16,433 nt of DNA, from the NCBI GenBank assembly GCA_029777755.1, contig JAKORQ010000436.1:1-16433 (forward strand), written 5' to 3'. Shown here piece after piece: positions 14,405-16,433 of the stretch (positions are counted from its first letter, which is position 1; every line of letters starts with the position of its first letter). The position numbers were made by a program, and so were the translations under genes. The stretch is from Planctomycetota bacterium (GTDB lineage Bacteria; Planctomycetota; Phycisphaerae; Tepidisphaerales; Tepidisphaeraceae). A model generated the notes under the pieces. The model made no database searches. It saw only the letters and a list, made by a program, of their open reading frames with translations, and had not been told where the DNA came from.

Positions 14405-15424
14405 TCAGGCCCGCATCCTCCGGACAATCTCCTCAACTACACGGTCAGGCGTGATCCCTTCGCTTTCCGCCTCGAAGCTGAGGAGCACGCGATGACGCAG
14501 GCAGGGCAGCGCGACCTCGTTGATGTCGTCGCGAGTGACGATATCTCTCCCTTTCAGGACTGCCCGCAGCCGGCCGGCCTTCAGGAGCGCCTGCAATCCA
14601 CGCGGGCTGGCGCCATAGCGGATCCATGAAGCCAGCTTCGGATCAACCCGCTTCTGGTCAGGGTGCGTCGCCAGGATGAGGGCTGAAGCGTACTGCAATA
14701 CTTCAGTCGGGATCGGCAGGCCCTGGAGCAGATGTCCCCAGCGCACCAGTTCCTCTGCGTTGGTGACTGGCTCGATCTTCGCCTGCTGATCGGGCGACAT
14801 GAGTGTTCGCCGGGCAATCTCGATCAGTTCCAGTTCGGTGGGGAAACGGACGATCAGCTTGAACAGGAACCGGTCGAGCTGCGCCTCGGGCAGCGGATAT
14901 GTGCCTTCCTGCTCCAGCGGATTCTGAGTCGCCATGACGAGAAACGGGCGGGGCAGCACGTGCGTGACACCACCGACCGTGACGCGGCGCTCCTGCATCG
15001 CCTCCAGCAGTGCGCTTTGTGTCTTGGGGGTGGCGCGGTTGATCTCGTCCGCGAGCAGCACCTGCGTGAACACCGGGCCTTTCTCGAATGTGAAGCTGAC
15101 GTTGCCTCTTTCATCCTGCTCGAGCATGCGCGTGCCTATGATGTCGGCCGGCATCAGGTCCGGGGTGAACTGCACGCGCGAGGCCGACAGCCCCAGCACC
15201 TGCCCCAGGCTGCTCATCAGCACTGTTTTGCCCAGTCCCGGCACGCCTTCCAGCAGAACATGCCCCTGCAGCAGCACAGCCCAGAGGACTGACTCCACCA
15301 CGTGCTGTTGCCCGACGATGATGCGGTGCAGCGACGCCAGTATAGCGGATGCGGTTTGCCGGAGCTGATCCAGATCGGCGTCAGGCCGGCAGGCCGGGTT
15401 GCGATTCGCTACTGATGCCGTCAC
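14405..15424 (-). CDS. MoxR family AAA+ ATPase
   Basis: The protein has 339 residues, the normal length for MoxR. Walker A is GVPGLGKT (60-67), Walker B is VLLADEINRA (122-131), and the sensor/insert region reads ATQNPLEQEGTYPLPEAQLDRF (165-186). The lid with sensor 2 (YGASPRGLQALLKAGR) lies near residue 270. MoxR ATPases act as chaperone-like or metal-insertion factors for VWA partner proteins, which here are the three downstream genes. The start is GTG at 15422-15424, with GGAGG 6-7 nt upstream; it overlaps the stop of the lipoprotein gene (15421-15424, GTGA), so translation is coupled. Confidence 0.95.
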   Translation of the reverse strand: MTASVANRNPACRPDADLDQLRQTASAILASLHRIIVGQQHVVESVLWAVLLQGHVLLEGVPGLGKTVLMSSLGQVLGLSASRVQFTPDLMPADIIGTRMLEQDERGNVSFTFEKGPVFTQVLLADEINRATPKTQSALLEAMQERRVTVGGVTHVLPRPFLVMATQNPLEQEGTYPLPEAQLDRFLFKLIVRFPTELELIEIARRTLMSPDQQAKIEPVTNAEELVRWGHLLQGLPIPTEVLQYASALILATHPDQKRVDPKLASWIRYGASPRGLQALLKAGRLRAVLKGRDIVTRDDINEVALPCLRHRVLLSFEAESEGITPDRVVEEIVRRMRA

Positions 15425-16083
15425 TGGGCACCTCCAGTGTTCTTCTGTCTCTGCTCCTGGAGTCTCTTAAGGTATCGCATGACGGCCGCGCGCCGCTCAG
15501 GGGGTAGACGTTCAATCTCCTCGCTGCTCAACTGCGCAGGGCCGGTCATCTCAGGAGGGACCTGCTCCTGTGCCTGCTGCTGTGGCCGATCGGGCTGCGG
15601 CTCGGTTTCCGGTTTCGGCTCCTCGGCATCGCCACCGCCGCCGGACAGTTGCTGCTGTGAGGCAGGAATCTCCAGCTTTTCCTCCGGCGCCACCAGCATG
15701 CCAGTGGGGTCGCCCAGTGGATCAGTGTGGCCGGTTCCCGCGCTCCCACCGGGGCCCGATGCCGCCGCAGAACCAGGCGCGTCCGCGCCTCCACCTGAGC
15801 TACCACCATCGTCGCCAGCGCCGGTCTGAGCGCCTGAAATACCGCCGACTCCAGGCAGCACGCCATTGCTTTCCTGCCCGGGTGATGGGGACTGGGTCGC
15901 CTGCGGGATCATGTTCGGCGAAGTAACCCGTGATGGTACAAACTGGTCCGGGCGCGTGGTGGATATTGGTTCCTCATAGATGGGCGATGAGGGTCGCAGT
16001 TCCTTCACTTCCTGCTTCTCGTGGCCGCACGAGCAAAGCATGGCGCACGAGGCGCATAGTATCAGGCACGGCATTGGTTTCAT
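15421..16083 (-). CDS. Gly/Pro/Gln-rich lipoprotein of unknown function
   Basis: The protein has 220 residues. A type II signal peptide ends in L16-C17-S18-C19, so C19 is the likely lipidated residue; the serine at -1 and leucine at -3 fit the lipobox. The mature part is mostly disordered: Ser/Pro/Thr-rich (about 31-75), Gly/Ala/Ser-rich (about 76-120) and Pro/Gln/Glu-rich (about 140-180). A short ordered C-terminus (LSSEEIERLPPERRAAVMRYLKRLQEQRQ) looks like one or two charged helices. No known domain is recognised. It sits between the protease and MoxR genes with overlapping stop and start codons on both sides and has GGAG 8 nt before its ATG. A role as a membrane-tethered adaptor for the MoxR/VWA set is inference. 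Confidence 0.8.
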   Translation of the reverse strand: MKPMPCLILCASCAMLCSCGHEKQEVKELRPSSPIYEEPISTTRPDQFVPSRVTSPNMIPQATQSPSPGQESNGVLPGVGGISGAQTGAGDDGGSSGGGADAPGSAAASGPGGSAGTGHTDPLGDPTGMLVAPEEKLEIPASQQQLSGGGGDAEEPKPETEPQPDRPQQQAQEQVPPEMTGPAQLSSEEIERLPPERRAAVMRYLKRLQEQRQKNTGGAQ

Positions 16084-16433
16084 TGGTGCACTCCATTGTT
16101 CTGCAGTTCGTCGCGGAGCTGGTCCATTCGCAGTGCGAAGTTGTAGTTGCCAGTACCGGCCGCCACCTTGAGCGTGACGATGCCGATAACCTCATGTCGC
16201 GAATTGAGCAGCGGCCCGCCGCTGTTGCCTTCAGAGACAGAGGCATCTGTCTGGACATAGGCGCTTCCGGCGATGTTCCTCTCGCTCTGGCTGACAATCC
16301 CGCGCGTAAGCGTCGACCTGAAGCTATCGGCACTGAAGAAGTCCGTGAAGTCCATCCTGCCGCTGGCCAGGTATCGGCGGATGTGCTCATCTACCCGCGA
16401 AGGCGTCAGTTCCTGTTTGTCGAACAGGTACTG
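16080..16433 (-). CDS. Trypsin/HtrA-like serine protease, C-terminal fragment cut by the window edge
   Basis: Only the last 117-118 residues are inside the window; the frame is open to the right edge, so the gene begins beyond it. The segment AYVQTDASVSEGNSGGPLLN holds the GNSGGP motif with the catalytic serine of trypsin-like and HtrA/DegP proteases, followed by the strand HEVIGIVTL. The His and Asp of the triad would be upstream and cannot be checked. After the protease core only about 30 residues remain, so there is no C-terminal PDZ domain, unlike most DegP proteins. The stop overlaps the start of the lipoprotein gene (ATGA, 16080-16083), placing the protease in the operon. Confidence 0.85.
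   Translation of the reverse strand, partial: QYLFDKQELTPSRVDEHIRRYLASGRMDFTDFFSADSFRSTLTRGIVSQSERNIAGSAYVQTDASVSEGNSGGPLLNSRHEVIGIVTLKVAAGTGNYNFALRMDQLRDELQNNGVHQ

Noticed and set aside
15437..15829. 130-residue Gly/Ser/Cys-rich plus-strand frame opposite the lipoprotein
   Set aside because: Its composition is the mirror of the Pro/Gln/Gly-rich lipoprotein, and the minus-strand gene is fixed by overlapping start and stop codons and a lipobox.

Overview
The window reads as chromosomal DNA from a planctomycete, most likely of the Phycisphaerae type. This is inferred from family knowledge and not from any marker gene. The signs are a prepilin-like protein of the kind that is multiplied in planctomycete genomes (GFTLVELLVVIGIIALL start, LFVDGHVE end), a very long protein with a VPEP...RRQRR PEP-CTERM sorting tail, a URO-D-like/AraC pair, and a MoxR-DUF58-BatA-VWA operon. 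Base composition is G+C rich throughout. I saw no tRNA, rRNA, CRISPR array, insertion sequence or integrase.

Left part, plus strand: a small membrane-anchored protein of unknown function (176-676) is followed after 45 bp by a pseudopilin-like protein (722-1645) with a strong Shine-Dalgarno. A hairpin at 1671-1702 probably ends this unit. Next comes a 325-bp non-coding stretch with a good promoter candidate, three nested helices, a further hairpin and a classic intrinsic terminator (1922-1955), all upstream of a MATE transporter (1971-3395). This looks like a regulated leader and is the best candidate here for an undescribed element.

Middle: the MATE gene ends 2 bp from the 3' end of a minus-strand AraC-type regulator (3398-4162, 5' end uncertain). 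That regulator is divergent from a URO-D-like protein (4438-5565). A 34-bp inverted repeat lies in their shared upstream region. After a 395-bp non-coding stretch comes a 1039-residue secreted protein (5961-9080) with a signal peptide, about 13 copies of a roughly 50-residue beta-rich repeat of the T5SS/PEP-CTERM-associated type, an autotransporter-passenger-like C-terminal region and a PEP-CTERM tail.

Right part, minus strand, transcribed from the right edge leftwards: the end of a trypsin/HtrA-like serine protease (16080 to the edge), a Gly/Pro/Gln-rich lipoprotein (15421-16083), a MoxR AAA+ ATPase (14405-15424), a DUF58 protein (13503-14387), a BatA-like membrane VWA protein (11692-13506) and a large membrane protein with two VWA domains around a glutamine-amidotransferase-like domain (9190-11688). 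Stop and start codons overlap or nearly touch at every junction, so this is a translationally coupled operon. MoxR ATPases with VWA proteins are regarded as chaperone- or assembly-like modules. The protease and lipoprotein suggest a job at the cell envelope, which is inference.
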